Source of the DNA: an uncultured Caryophanales bacterium | GTDB taxonomy: Bacteria; Bacillota_I; Bacilli_A; RF39; UBA660 | Reading direction: 5' to 3' | NCBI GenBank assembly: GCA_947169395.1 | Contig: CAMVPJ010000008.1 | Span: forward strand, 1 to 29,268 | DNA length: 29,268 bases | In this document: in pieces, positions 7,702-16,044 of the stretch | How positions within the stretch are numbered: the first letter of the stretch is position 1 | Layout: each line of letters begins with the position of its first letter | Notes under the pieces: model-generated | Database searches by the model: none | The model's input: only the letters and a program-made list of their open reading frames with translations | Told to the model about the DNA's origin: nothing | Program-made: the position numbers and the translations under genes

Positions 7702-8034
7702 ATGAATAGTAAAAAAGAAGCAGTAAATCTAATTGAGAAGAAGTTAGCTGGAAAAACATTTTTATCATATAAGGAGATAGCTGCAGTTACTGGTTATCAT
7801 CCTAAATATTTACTACATTTAAAGAAAGAGGTAATAGATGGTACAATTTCTTTAAGACACGGTAATTGTTTTAAGAAACCACATAATGCCATAACAGAAG
7901 AGGAACGTAATTATATAATTAATTTATATAGAAGAAGTCATGTTAGTGTTAAAAAGTTTTGTGAATTTTATGGCAAAAGAAGTTATTCTTGTATTTATAA
8001 TGTATTAAAGGATGCAGGGGTAATTAGACACTAA
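7702..8034 (+). CDS. Stand-alone HTH protein, transposase N-domain-like
   Basis: A 110-residue basic protein with two helix-turn-helix-like parts: LSYKEIAAVTGYHPKYLLHLKK (21-42) and VKKFCEFYGKRSYSCIYNVL (83-102). Between them, SLRHGNCFKKPHNAI resembles the linker of ISNCY/IS1202-type transposases, where a RHGN-x-x-KP motif joins the N-terminal HTH units. No DDE catalytic domain follows; the frame ends cleanly with TAA. AGGAGATT overlaps the ruvB stop, so it is cotranslated with ruvAB. It could be a domesticated DNA-binding protein or an IS remnant; the operon position favours the former. Resemblance is by eye. Confidence 0.65.
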   Translation: MNSKKEAVNLIEKKLAGKTFLSYKEIAAVTGYHPKYLLHLKKEVIDGTISLRHGNCFKKPHNAITEEERNYIINLYRRSHVSVKKFCEFYGKRSYSCIYNVLKDAGVIRH

Positions 8035-8051
8035 TTAACTAACTATAAAAT
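8024..8051 (+). promoter_or_regulatory. Possible promoter for feoAB
   Basis: TTAGAC (8024-8029), 16 nt spacer, TAAAAT (8046-8051). Both boxes are weak, and the -35 overlaps the end of the preceding gene. It would place the transcript start just upstream of the 8060-8096 hairpin. Confidence 0.35.
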
Positions 8052-8059
8052 GTGTCGTT

Positions 8060-8096
8060 AAAACACCTTTATCATACAATATGATAGAGGTGTTTT
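8060..8096 (+). promoter_or_regulatory. Long hairpin burying the feoA ribosome binding site
   Basis: Positions 8060-8076 pair with 8080-8096 over 17 bp, one of them G-U, around a 3-nt loop. The descending arm contains GAGGTG (8087-8092), the feoA Shine-Dalgarno sequence, and the stem ends one base before ATG 8098. The A-rich left and T-rich right feet also make it look like a terminator for ruvAB. It could therefore be a terminator, a translational switch or, through its TATCATA-CAA-TATGATA core, an operator. Confidence 0.8.
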
Positions 8097-8097
8097 T

Positions 8098-8322
8098 ATG
8101 CATTTATCTGATTTAAAAATTAATGATAAAGCGATTATAAAAAGTGTAAATGCTTGTAATAAAGAGTTAAGGAGATTATATGATTTAGGCTTTGTAGTAG
8201 ATTCAGTGGTTACACCAATTCTTATAAGTCCTAGTAAACTAATTAAGGCATATTTAATTAAAGATTCTGTTATTGCACTTAGAAATTCTGATGCTGCTAA
8301 AATAGAGGTGGAATATGTCTAA
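8098..8322 (+). CDS. feoA: Ferrous iron transport protein FeoA
   Basis: A 74-residue SH3-like FeoA. MHLSDLKINDKAIIKSVN and LRRLYDLGFVVDSVVTPI are the typical start and the L-x-x-LGF motif; IALRNSDAAKIEVE at the end matches the usual strand. FeoA is a small cytoplasmic protein that associates with FeoB in Fe(II) uptake. Its start codon lies one base beyond the hairpin described at 8060-8096. It overlaps feoB by 8 nt. Confidence 0.93.
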   Translation: MHLSDLKINDKAIIKSVNACNKELRRLYDLGFVVDSVVTPILISPSKLIKAYLIKDSVIALRNSDAAKIEVEYV

Positions 8323-10243
8323 GAAAATAGCTTTAATAGGTAATCCTAATGTAGGTAAATCTACACTATTTAATGAACTTACCAACCTTCATCAGCACAC
8401 AGGAAATTGGTCAGGTAAAACTGTCGGTGTTGCGGTAGGTAAACATAGGAATCTTACTATCTATGACTTGCCTGGTACATACTCTTTAATACCACATTCT
8501 AAGGAAGAAGAAATAACATCAGATTTTATAATTAATGAGGAATATGATATCGCTCTTATTATATGTGATGCAACAATGTTAGAAAGAAATCTGAATCTAG
8601 TTATTCAAACACTAGAAGTTACAAATAAGGCTGTATTATGTTTGAATATGGCAGATGAATTAAAGGAAAAAGGTATAACTATTGATACGGATAAATTATC
8701 TGGTATACTAGGTATTCCCGTTGTATTAATAAGTGCGAAGAAAAAGAAAGGTATTAATGAATTAGTTAATATTATCAATAATTTTAAAAGTAAAGATACA
8801 TTAAAGATAGAGTATATTAAAGAGATAGAAGATAGTATTAAAAGTATTAGTGCTAAAAGTAGATTTGAAGCAATTAGAAAGATTATTAGTAATGATAATT
8901 ATTTAATTAATAATTATTTATTGGATGCAAACATTAAACCACTTGATAGTATTATGAAATCTATTTATGATAAGTGTCATGATATTACTGATATTGTAGT
9001 TAAAAAAGATAAAATAGAAAGAGTAAGCAAATTAGATAAGATACTTACAAATAAATTAACAGGGATACCTATAATGCTTCTTATGGTAATAGCAATATTA
9101 TATATTTCAATAGTAGGAGCTAACTATCCATCAAGTATGTTATTTAATTTCTTTGCATGGTTAAAACCAATAATTAATAATTTCTTAATAAATATACATC
9201 TACCTAAGATAGTAACTGATTTATTAGTTAATGGAGTATATCAAGTATTAACTTGGGTAGTAGCTGTAATGTTACCACCTATGGCTATATTTTTTCCACT
9301 ATTTACTTTACTTGAAGACTTTGGAATATTACCTAGAATTGCCTTTAATCTAGATGGGTATTTTGAAAAATCTAATGCCTGTGGCAAGCAAGCTCTTACT
9401 ATGTGTATGGGATTTGGATGTAATTCAGTAGGAGTAACTAATGCAAGAATAATAGATTCTAAAAGAGAAAGATTAATTGCCATTCTTACTAATTCATTTA
9501 TACCATGTAATGGTAGATTTCCTTCATTGATATCAATAATAAGTATGTTCTTTGTAATTGAAAGTAAAATTTTTAATTCTTTATTATCAGTTGCAATACT
9601 TACCTTATTAATACTTCTTAGTGTTTTTGCAACACTCATTATTAGTAAAATATTATCTAAGACAATCCTAAAAGGAATGCCATCATTCTTTACAATAGAA
9701 CTTCCTCCATATAGAAAACCTAGCATAATTAAAGTAATAATTAGATCAATATTTGATAGAACACTATTTGTATTAGGTAGAGCAGTAGTAGTTGCGATAC
9801 CTGCTGGAGTAGTTATATGGTTATGTGCAAATATAAGTATTGGTGGGAACTCTCTAATAAATATTTTTAGTAACTTCTTAGATCCGGTAGGAGTATTACT
9901 TGGTATGGATGGAATAATACTACTTGCGTTTATTCTAGGATTTCCTGCTAATGAAATAGTAATACCTATTATGATGATGGGATATCTATCTAACAGTCAT
10001 TTAGTAGATATATCAAGTATAAATACTATGAAAACAATTCTTTTATCTAATGGTTGGACTATAAAAACTGCTCTTTGTACTTTAGTATTTATATTATTTC
10101 ACTTTCCATGTTCTACAACTATTCTAACCATAAAAAAAGAAACTAATAGTATTAAATGGACTATATTCTCATTTATACTGCCACTTATTATTGGAATAGT
10201 TCTTTGTTTGATGATTAATTTAGTATTTTGTTTAATTGGTTAA
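8315..10243 (+). CDS. feoB: Ferrous iron transporter FeoB
   Basis: FeoB is the membrane permease for Fe(II) with an N-terminal G-protein domain. In the 642-residue product the GTPase motifs are GNPNVGKS (9-16), DLPG (51-54), NMAD (111-114) and SAK (140-142). The membrane part starts near residue 245 and includes the conserved CMGFGCNSVGVTNAR gate and a second copy-like segment near GFPANEIVIPIMMM. It is slightly shorter than many FeoB proteins (about 660-770), mainly in the linker. GAGGTGG at 8305-8311 inside feoA serves as ribosome binding site. A FeoC is not seen. Confidence 0.96.
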   Translation: MSKKIALIGNPNVGKSTLFNELTNLHQHTGNWSGKTVGVAVGKHRNLTIYDLPGTYSLIPHSKEEEITSDFIINEEYDIALIICDATMLERNLNLVIQTLEVTNKAVLCLNMADELKEKGITIDTDKLSGILGIPVVLISAKKKKGINELVNIINNFKSKDTLKIEYIKEIEDSIKSISAKSRFEAIRKIISNDNYLINNYLLDANIKPLDSIMKSIYDKCHDITDIVVKKDKIERVSKLDKILTNKLTGIPIMLLMVIAILYISIVGANYPSSMLFNFFAWLKPIINNFLINIHLPKIVTDLLVNGVYQVLTWVVAVMLPPMAIFFPLFTLLEDFGILPRIAFNLDGYFEKSNACGKQALTMCMGFGCNSVGVTNARIIDSKRERLIAILTNSFIPCNGRFPSLISIISMFFVIESKIFNSLLSVAILTLLILLSVFATLIISKILSKTILKGMPSFFTIELPPYRKPSIIKVIIRSIFDRTLFVLGRAVVVAIPAGVVIWLCANISIGGNSLINIFSNFLDPVGVLLGMDGIILLAFILGFPANEIVIPIMMMGYLSNSHLVDISSINTMKTILLSNGWTIKTALCTLVFILFHFPCSTTILTIKKETNSIKWTIFSFILPLIIGIVLCLMINLVFCLIG

Positions 10244-10273
10244 AATTCTAAGCTTGGTTTAACCAATTTTTTT
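10234..10273 (+). terminator. Intrinsic terminator of feoAB
   Basis: AATTGGTTAAA (10234-10244) pairs perfectly over 11 bp with TTTAACCAATT (10258-10268), then Ts to 10273. The left arm contains the feoB stop codon. Confidence 0.88.
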
Positions 10274-10284
10274 ATATGTATGCA

Positions 10285-10335
10285 CATATTGTATTTTTTT
10301 ATCTTTTCTGCTAGAATTATATACAGGATAGGTAG
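10285..10335 (+). repeat. Direct repeat copy 1, includes promoter and leader
   Basis: This stretch is identical to 14025-14074 except for one extra T at 10320. It spans the promoter and 5' leader of the gene at 10345. Homology ends sharply at both sides. Confidence 0.95.
10289..10317 (+). promoter_or_regulatory. Promoter of beta-helix/lipoprotein operon
   Basis: TTGTAT (10289-10294), 17 nt spacer, TAGAAT (10312-10317), with TGC before the -10 (extended -10). It lies within the duplicated sequence. Confidence 0.75.
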
Positions 10336-10344
10336 GAGTAAAGA

Positions 10345-11658
10345 ATGCAAAAGAAAAATTTAGTTTTTATAATTGGAATAATATTATTAAATTTAGGATT
10401 TTTGAAAGATGTTTATGCATATGATGTTAATAATATAGATAGTTTAAGAGAATGTATAAGCAATCAAGAAAATTGCACTTTAAAAAGTAATATATTAAAT
10501 AATTATGAATCAATAGAGTTTACTATAAATAAAAAAATATCGTTTGATTTAAATGGTTATTCAATAGAAAATGTTAATTTTAAACTCGATGGCGCAGATG
10601 TAGTATTTGGTGATTCAAAAACTGATGGAAATGTTAGTACATCATCTAATTATGCAATATATGCAACAAATAGTATTTTGACTATTGATAATGGAATATT
10701 TAACTCTGATGATGCTGCAATCTATTCTGATAAATCAAAAGTAACAATTAATAATGGAAAATTTAATGGAAAACACACTGGAATGATTGTTAGGAGAGCG
10801 TCAAATGTTTTAATAAATAATGGAGAATTTACTGGAAGAGAAGCAAAACAGTATAGTATAGGTGTTGGATTAAGTACAAATTCTTCTGAACTAATTATAG
10901 AAAATGGAGTATTTGAGGGCAGTGAATATGGGCTAAATTCTAATGGCTGTGGAAATATTCAAATTAAAAACGGTAGTTATAAGGGAGAAAATGGTGGAAT
11001 TTGGTTATCAAATTCGATAAGTTGTGCTGATTCTGAGAATTATACAATTATTGAAGGTGGAACATTTTCTGGAAAAAATGGTGCTAGAATTGAAGGGAAA
11101 AATACAAATGTTATTAGCGGAGGAGTATATAATGGAAAGCAGAACGGTTTATTGATTCAATGTGCTAATCCTGTGCGGGAAACGTGTAAAGATTCTGTGT
11201 TATTAAAAGGTGGAAAATATAAATCGTCTAACGAAAGTTCTACATGGCCATTCTTAGCATCCGCAATATTTATGAATTCAGATTCAAATAATCCTGTTAA
11301 AATAGTAGATTTACTTGATAATGAATATAAACTATCAAATGATAGTTTGCTTGAAAAAGATGGTGGAACTTATGGATATTATAGTTATTTAGAATCTTTA
11401 GATGTTTCTATATATAATCCAAATGTGAAAGATGAGAATTTAAATGATGAAAGGAAAAAAGAAAACTATAATTTAGCAAAAGAAAAAGTTGATAGTTCTG
11501 AACCTCAAAAAACTATTGTTAAGGTTCCTAATACTATGCGTATTATATCAAACATTATTACTGTTGTTGGAATATTAGTTATAATAGTAGGTATGGCATT
11601 AATGTTTATACTTAAGCGTATCAATAAAACAAAGAAGGTGTCTAAAAATGAATTATAG
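10345..11658 (+). CDS. Secreted beta-helix surface protein with C-terminal anchor
   Basis: A 437-residue exported protein. Residues 1 to about 25 are a signal peptide ending in KDVYAYD. Residues about 90-300 repeat short units such as LTIDNGIFNS, VTINNGKFNG, VLINNGEFTG, LIIENGVFEG and YTIIEGGTFSG, one turn of a right-handed parallel beta-helix each. Near the end, KTIVKVPNT precedes a hydrophobic stretch (about 405-427) and a basic tail, which resembles a sortase-type or membrane anchor, though no canonical LPXTG is present. Such folds occur in surface adhesins and carbohydrate-active proteins; no catalytic residues can be assigned. AGGAG (10334-10338) precedes the ATG. It overlaps the next gene by 11 nt. 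Confidence 0.8.
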   Translation: MQKKNLVFIIGIILLNLGFLKDVYAYDVNNIDSLRECISNQENCTLKSNILNNYESIEFTINKKISFDLNGYSIENVNFKLDGADVVFGDSKTDGNVSTSSNYAIYATNSILTIDNGIFNSDDAAIYSDKSKVTINNGKFNGKHTGMIVRRASNVLINNGEFTGREAKQYSIGVGLSTNSSELIIENGVFEGSEYGLNSNGCGNIQIKNGSYKGENGGIWLSNSISCADSENYTIIEGGTFSGKNGARIEGKNTNVISGGVYNGKQNGLLIQCANPVRETCKDSVLLKGGKYKSSNESSTWPFLASAIFMNSDSNNPVKIVDLLDNEYKLSNDSLLEKDGGTYGYYSYLESLDVSIYNPNVKDENLNDERKKENYNLAKEKVDSSEPQKTIVKVPNTMRIISNIITVVGILVIIVGMALMFILKRINKTKKVSKNEL

Positions 11659-12535
11659 AGTAAAATTATTCAATTTAATTATATTGTTAATACTTGTATT
11701 AATCATAACTGGATGTAGGACGGATAAATCTAAAATAAAACTATTAAATAAAAAAGAAATTTTGAATTATGTTAAATCTAATTATGGAATAGCACATATT
11801 CAAGGCATTAATAAAAGTGTTGATAGCATTGATTATTCGTTATTAGATAATGAATATAATTTTATATATACATGTACAAGTTATAAAAAGGAAGTCTGTG
11901 TTGCTGCTTCTTGTAGTGGATATTATGAAAGAGAAATAAGTTGTGATTTTGAAGAAAAATATCAAAATTATATTATACAAAAAATTAATTTAAACAATAT
12001 AGTGGAAATCTATTCAAATCCTAATTTAGATAAAGTACTATTATCACTTCATTATTCAAATGAAGATGCTGCTAAAAAAGATATAAAGAATGTTATAAAT
12101 AAAATAAAAAAAATAGATAAAAGAAATTATTTTGGTGATTATAATATAGAAATATATGATACTAACGAACAAGAAATTGGCAAAGAAATTGGTGTTTATA
12201 ACATAAAAAATGGTAAATATACAAGTATGTATGATAAAAACATAGAACAAATGACTTATGCATTTGCGGTTGTTGTACATGGGACAACAAATAATAAATC
12301 AGATATAAAGTTCTTATATTATAAAAAAGTACAATATAAGGATGTTGAAGGACTAAAGATGGAATGGTTACATGATAAAAGCATTAAAGAAGATGATTGG
12401 ACTGTTGCTTATTATTTTGATTATAAGGGAACAACATATTTTATAATACCTGATATTGTGTTTATTGAAAATGAAGATGGTATAGATAGAAATCATTATT
12501 CTGAGAACTATACAAATTATTGGTTTAATAAGTAG
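11648..12535 (+). CDS. Putative lipoprotein, tandem paralogue 1
   Basis: A 295-residue lipoprotein: basic start MNYRVKLFN, hydrophobic core, and lipobox ITGC with the lipidated Cys at 23. The mature part has four Cys in the spacing C-x7-C-x4-C-x9-C (around residues 77-100), repeated in the next gene, and a conserved end with YKDVEGLKMEW and NYTNYWFNK. I recognise no family. AAGGTG (11635-11640) lies inside the upstream gene, which it overlaps, so the two are probably translationally coupled. Confidence 0.8.
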   Translation: MNYRVKLFNLIILLILVLIITGCRTDKSKIKLLNKKEILNYVKSNYGIAHIQGINKSVDSIDYSLLDNEYNFIYTCTSYKKEVCVAASCSGYYEREISCDFEEKYQNYIIQKINLNNIVEIYSNPNLDKVLLSLHYSNEDAAKKDIKNVINKIKKIDKRNYFGDYNIEIYDTNEQEIGKEIGVYNIKNGKYTSMYDKNIEQMTYAFAVVVHGTTNNKSDIKFLYYKKVQYKDVEGLKMEWLHDKSIKEDDWTVAYYFDYKGTTYFIIPDIVFIENEDGIDRNHYSENYTNYWFNK

Positions 12536-12546
12536 GGTGATTAAAA

Positions 12547-13428
12547 ATGAAATATAGAGTAAAATTATTCAATTTAATTATATTGTTAATGCTTGTATTA
12601 GTCATAACTGGATGCAGCACTGATAAGTCTAAAATAAAGATCTCAAGTAAAGATGAAATTCTAAAATATGCAAAAAATAAATATGGAAATGCAAGCTTAA
12701 AAAAAGGAAATTGTAAGGATTGTGGTATGTACACTTTATTAGATAAAGAATATAATTTTGAGTATACTTGTAGAAGTGAGATAGATGATTTTTGTATCGA
12801 TGCCTCTTGTCTGGGGATTTATAGTAAAATGGATACTTGTAATTTTGATGAAAAATATAGTGAATATATAATAAAAAAATTAAACTTAAAAAATTCAATG
12901 GATATATATTCATATAGCAGTACTGCAAAAGTGTTATTGAAACTTAAATATTCAAGCGAGAAAGCTGCAAAAAAAGATATTAAAAATATAATACGTAAAA
13001 TAAAAAAAATTGATAAGAGAAAATATTTTATTGATTATAATGTTAAAGTATATGATAGCAATGAAAAAGAATTAGGAATGTATAATATAAAAAATGGCAA
13101 ATATATTAATGTGTATGAAGAAAATATAGAAATTATGACTTCTAATTTTGCATTTGAAGTAAATGGAGATAGAAGTGATAAATCTGGAATTAAATATTTG
13201 TATTATAAAAGGATGCAGTACAAAGATGTTGAAGGCTTAAAAATGGAATGGTTATCAGATAAAACTATTAAGGAAGATGATTGGACAGTAGGATATTATT
13301 TTAGTTATAATGGTTCTATATATTTTATAACTCCTGATATAGTAACTGTTAAAATTAATGAGGAAGATGGAATATATAAAAATCATTATGAAGATGAATA
13401 TACCAATTATTGGTTTTACAATTATTAA
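12547..13428 (+). CDS. Putative lipoprotein, tandem paralogue 2
   Basis: A 293-residue lipoprotein clearly duplicated from the preceding gene: nearly identical signal peptide (MKYRVKLFNLIILLMLVLVI, then TGC with Cys23), the same C-x7-C-x4-C-x9-C spacing, and the same KMEWLSDKTIKEDDWTV and TNYWF end. Two additional Cys (GNCKDCG) near residue 60 are absent from paralogue 1. AGGGTGATT right behind the upstream stop gives an 11-nt intergenic gap. Extracytoplasmic, anchored by lipid; function unknown. The operon ends at the hairpin 13429-13466. Confidence 0.8.
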   Translation: MKYRVKLFNLIILLMLVLVITGCSTDKSKIKISSKDEILKYAKNKYGNASLKKGNCKDCGMYTLLDKEYNFEYTCRSEIDDFCIDASCLGIYSKMDTCNFDEKYSEYIIKKLNLKNSMDIYSYSSTAKVLLKLKYSSEKAAKKDIKNIIRKIKKIDKRKYFIDYNVKVYDSNEKELGMYNIKNGKYINVYEENIEIMTSNFAFEVNGDRSDKSGIKYLYYKRMQYKDVEGLKMEWLSDKTIKEDDWTVGYYFSYNGSIYFITPDIVTVKINEEDGIYKNHYEDEYTNYWFYNY

Positions 13429-13466
13429 AAAAATGGCTACATATTCAATTAATTGTAGCCATTTTT
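13429..13466. terminator. Bidirectional terminator between convergent genes
   Basis: AAAAATGGCTACA (13429-13441) pairs over 13 bp with TGTAGCCATTTTT (13454-13466). The A-rich left and T-rich right arms allow termination of both the lipoprotein operon and the minus-strand gene at 13549-13956. Confidence 0.88.
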
Positions 13467-13548
13467 AATTAACAATTGCATCCATCTTTATAATTTAGAT
13501 TTTTAATATAATGTATATGCTAAATAATTTTATCGTTCTTTTAAAGTT

Positions 13549-13956
13549 TTATTTTTGGCAGTATCTACTTAATATATCAACTGTAGATGAATCATATAAA
13601 TCTTTATTATCGATTAAATCTTGTGTTGCAGAATTTCTTGAAATACATAAATCTTTTAAGTTCCCTTCGGGATAAGTATTGCAATCTTCCAACTGATAAT
13701 TAATATTTAAGCGATTAATTATTGATTTCATTCCAGTACATACATCTGAATTATCATTGTTTTCACAATCTTCATCATAATATGTTTTAATTTTATTAGC
13801 AATCGTTTCAAATGATGTAGTTTTGTTTTTGTAATTAGTAATATCATCATTAATTTTATTACATAATTCTTTTTCTTTATTCTTAGTAAAATTACATCCT
13901 GTTAATATCATTATGCAGAATGCTATAAACAAAATTGAAAAAGTAATTTTTTTCAT
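13549..13956 (-). CDS. Small Cys-rich putative lipoprotein
   Basis: A 135-residue lipoprotein on the minus strand, the only minus-strand gene seen. The lipobox is LTGC with lipid Cys21. The mature part contains six more Cys (32, 64, 73, 92, 104, 133), enough for three disulfides. Mostly charged and Asn-rich; no family recognised. Read on the minus strand, AAGGAGGTGA precedes the start at good distance, and TATAAT (complement of 13977-13982) may be its -10, with no clear -35. It lies inside the segment bounded by the 50-bp direct repeats. Confidence 0.8.
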   Translation of the reverse strand: MKKITFSILFIAFCIMILTGCNFTKNKEKELCNKINDDITNYKNKTTSFETIANKIKTYYDEDCENNDNSDVCTGMKSIINRLNINYQLEDCNTYPEGNLKDLCISRNSATQDLIDNKDLYDSSTVDILSRYCQK

Positions 13957-14024
13957 TTAGTAATTCACCTCCTTGTATTATAAGTATATCATAAAATCTT
14001 TTTTATTTATAATAACTAGTTCCG

Positions 14025-14074
14025 CATATTGTATTTTTTTATCTTTTCTGCTAGAATTAATACAGGATAGGTAG
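14025..14074 (+). repeat. Direct repeat copy 2, includes promoter and leader
   Basis: Matches 10285-10335 with a single 1-nt indel (50 of 51 positions). It covers the promoter and leader of the clostripain-like gene. Confidence 0.95.
14029..14057 (+). promoter_or_regulatory. Promoter of protease operon
   Basis: TTGTAT (14029-14034), 17 nt spacer, TAGAAT (14052-14057), with TGC extended -10; identical to the promoter at 10289. Confidence 0.75.
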
Positions 14075-14088
14075 TAGGGAGTTGGTAT

Positions 14089-16023
14089 ATGAAAAATACT
14101 AGAAAGATACTGATAGGTGGTATTGTAGTATCGATAATGGTAATTATTGCATCTATTACTGTTAGTGCGATTGTAATACTAAATAGAGGTGTATCTAGAA
14201 CTGTAATGATTTATATGGTTGGTTCTAATTTAGAGTCTACAAATGGTCTTGCTAGTAGTGATTTAGCATCTATTAAAAATAAAGATTCTAATACTAGAGT
14301 ATTACTTATTGCGGGTGGTACAAGTAAGTGGAGTAACAATTATATAAGTACTGATGAAACTTCTATTTATGAGCTAACAAGTAGTGGATTTACTAAAGTT
14401 AAGAAGCAGGATAGAAAGAACATGGGGGATGGTGATACTCTAACTGAGTTCTTAAATTATGCGTATGATTATTCTAAGACTGATGAATATGATTTAATAT
14501 TTTGGAATCATGGAGGAGCCATTGATGGTAGTGAGTATGATGAATTAAGTAATGATGATAATTTATCACTAAGTGAAATGAATGAATCATTATCTAAAAG
14601 TCCATTTAATAATAAAAAATTAGAACTAGTTATATTTAGAACATGTTTAAATGGAACTTTAGAAGTTAATTCTATACTATCTAAGTATGCAAATTACTTA
14701 GTTGCTTCAGAAGAAGAAACTTTAGGTGCAAATTATACTAGTGTTCTTAATTTTATTAATGAAATAGATTCTAAAGATAATTCGAAAGAAGTTGGTAGAA
14801 AGTTTATTGATGCTTATAAAAAGCAGATTAATGATATAAAGAGTAATACATTTAAAACTGATAGTGATACTATTTATTCAACATATTCTTTAGTTAATTT
14901 ATCTAATGTTGATAAGTTAAATAATAGTGTGAATGATTTTTTTAATGATATAGATGTAACTACTAATTTTAATAAAATATCTAAAGTTAGAGCTAATCTA
15001 TATCAATATGCATCTGAAGAACCAAGTTATGATATGGTAGATTTATATAACTTAGTTAATAATTTAAAAGATTTATCACCAAGTAAAGCTGATAAAGTAT
15101 TAAGAGAATTAAATAATACTATTATCTATAATTATGCAACTGATTCTAACTCTCGTGGTATAAGTATATATTTTCCTTATAATGGATCAACTCTAATTAA
15201 AAATAGATTTATTAATGTATATAATGGTTTATCTAGTTTAAGTAGTTATAAGAACTTTATTACTAAGTTTAATAATATACAAGCTGGTGATTATAATAAG
15301 AGTACTTATACACTTAATAATATTAATTCTAAAGAGACTAGTGATAAGAATACTTATGCAGATTTTGAGTTAGAGTTAACTGATGAACAAGTTAGTACGT
15401 TTGCAAAAGCTACTTATGTTGTTTATAAAGATTTAGGTACAGGTTACTATAAACCTGTATATAGAGGAATATCTACTACACTAGATGGCAATATATTAAA
15501 AGCTTCTATTAAAGATAGACAATTGCAAATAGTAGGTAGTAATGATGGCACAAATGATTTAACTGCTTTTGAAAAAGAGAATACTGATAAGTATATTAAA
15601 TATACAACTAATGTTTTACTACAATCTTTTAGAGGCGATATAAGTGAATGGAAAAATGATAAAGCAGTAATGACTATATTCTATGATAAAAAAACTAATA
15701 AGACTAATATTGCCAGTGTAGTATATGATAATAATGATGATAAAGCAAATGTAGTTGCGGTAAATTTAAATGATTATGACAATGTTGCATTTTCTATATC
15801 TAGTGGATGGAAAATACTTGATGATGCTGGCAATTATACTGGTCCTATTACAGAAAATGGAATAGTTGTAGGGGATGGAATTATTACTGGTTTTGAAGAG
15901 AAGCCTGGTAAGTTTAAATTTGAACTATCTAAGTTTGATGATGGTGCTATTTATTACTGTGTATTCTTAATTACAGATACACATAATAATGTATCTTATT
16001 CAAAATTAATTAAATTAAAATAG
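14089..16023 (+). CDS. Membrane-anchored clostripain-like (C11) protease
   Basis: A 644-residue protein with an N-terminal signal anchor (about residues 8-31) and an extracellular peptidase C11 domain. TVMIYMVGSNLES opens the domain. The catalytic dyad is probably His141 in IFWNHGGAI and Cys186 in VIFRTCLNGT, in the usual C11 order. A following SRGISIYFP motif is typical of the family. The C-terminal third (about 400-644) is beta-rich and looks like an accessory module. C11 enzymes cleave after Arg or Lys and often mature autocatalytically; the substrate here is unknown. AGGGAG (14076-14081) precedes the ATG. It is 21 nt before the next gene. Confidence 0.87.
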   Translation: MKNTRKILIGGIVVSIMVIIASITVSAIVILNRGVSRTVMIYMVGSNLESTNGLASSDLASIKNKDSNTRVLLIAGGTSKWSNNYISTDETSIYELTSSGFTKVKKQDRKNMGDGDTLTEFLNYAYDYSKTDEYDLIFWNHGGAIDGSEYDELSNDDNLSLSEMNESLSKSPFNNKKLELVIFRTCLNGTLEVNSILSKYANYLVASEEETLGANYTSVLNFINEIDSKDNSKEVGRKFIDAYKKQINDIKSNTFKTDSDTIYSTYSLVNLSNVDKLNNSVNDFFNDIDVTTNFNKISKVRANLYQYASEEPSYDMVDLYNLVNNLKDLSPSKADKVLRELNNTIIYNYATDSNSRGISIYFPYNGSTLIKNRFINVYNGLSSLSSYKNFITKFNNIQAGDYNKSTYTLNNINSKETSDKNTYADFELELTDEQVSTFAKATYVVYKDLGTGYYKPVYRGISTTLDGNILKASIKDRQLQIVGSNDGTNDLTAFEKENTDKYIKYTTNVLLQSFRGDISEWKNDKAVMTIFYDKKTNKTNIASVVYDNNDDKANVVAVNLNDYDNVAFSISSGWKILDDAGNYTGPITENGIVVGDGIITGFEEKPGKFKFELSKFDDGAIYYCVFLITDTHNNVSYSKLIKLK

Positions 16024-16044
16024 AAATAAGAAAGAGGTAATAAT

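Noticed and set aside
8069..8087. TATCATA-CAA-TATGATA as a Fur box
   Set aside because: It is palindromic and upstream of feoA, but its half-sites do not match the GATAAT-type Fur consensus, and the symmetry is already explained by the RNA hairpin.
9241..9726. 161-codon minus-strand frame inside feoB
   Set aside because: Antisense shadow of the feoB membrane region; no ribosome binding site and no known domain, while feoB is clearly real.
12056..12928. Minus-strand frames under the two lipoprotein genes
   Set aside because: Phe/Tyr/Ile-rich antisense translations of Lys/Asn/Asp-rich genes, typical of AT-rich DNA; no start signals.
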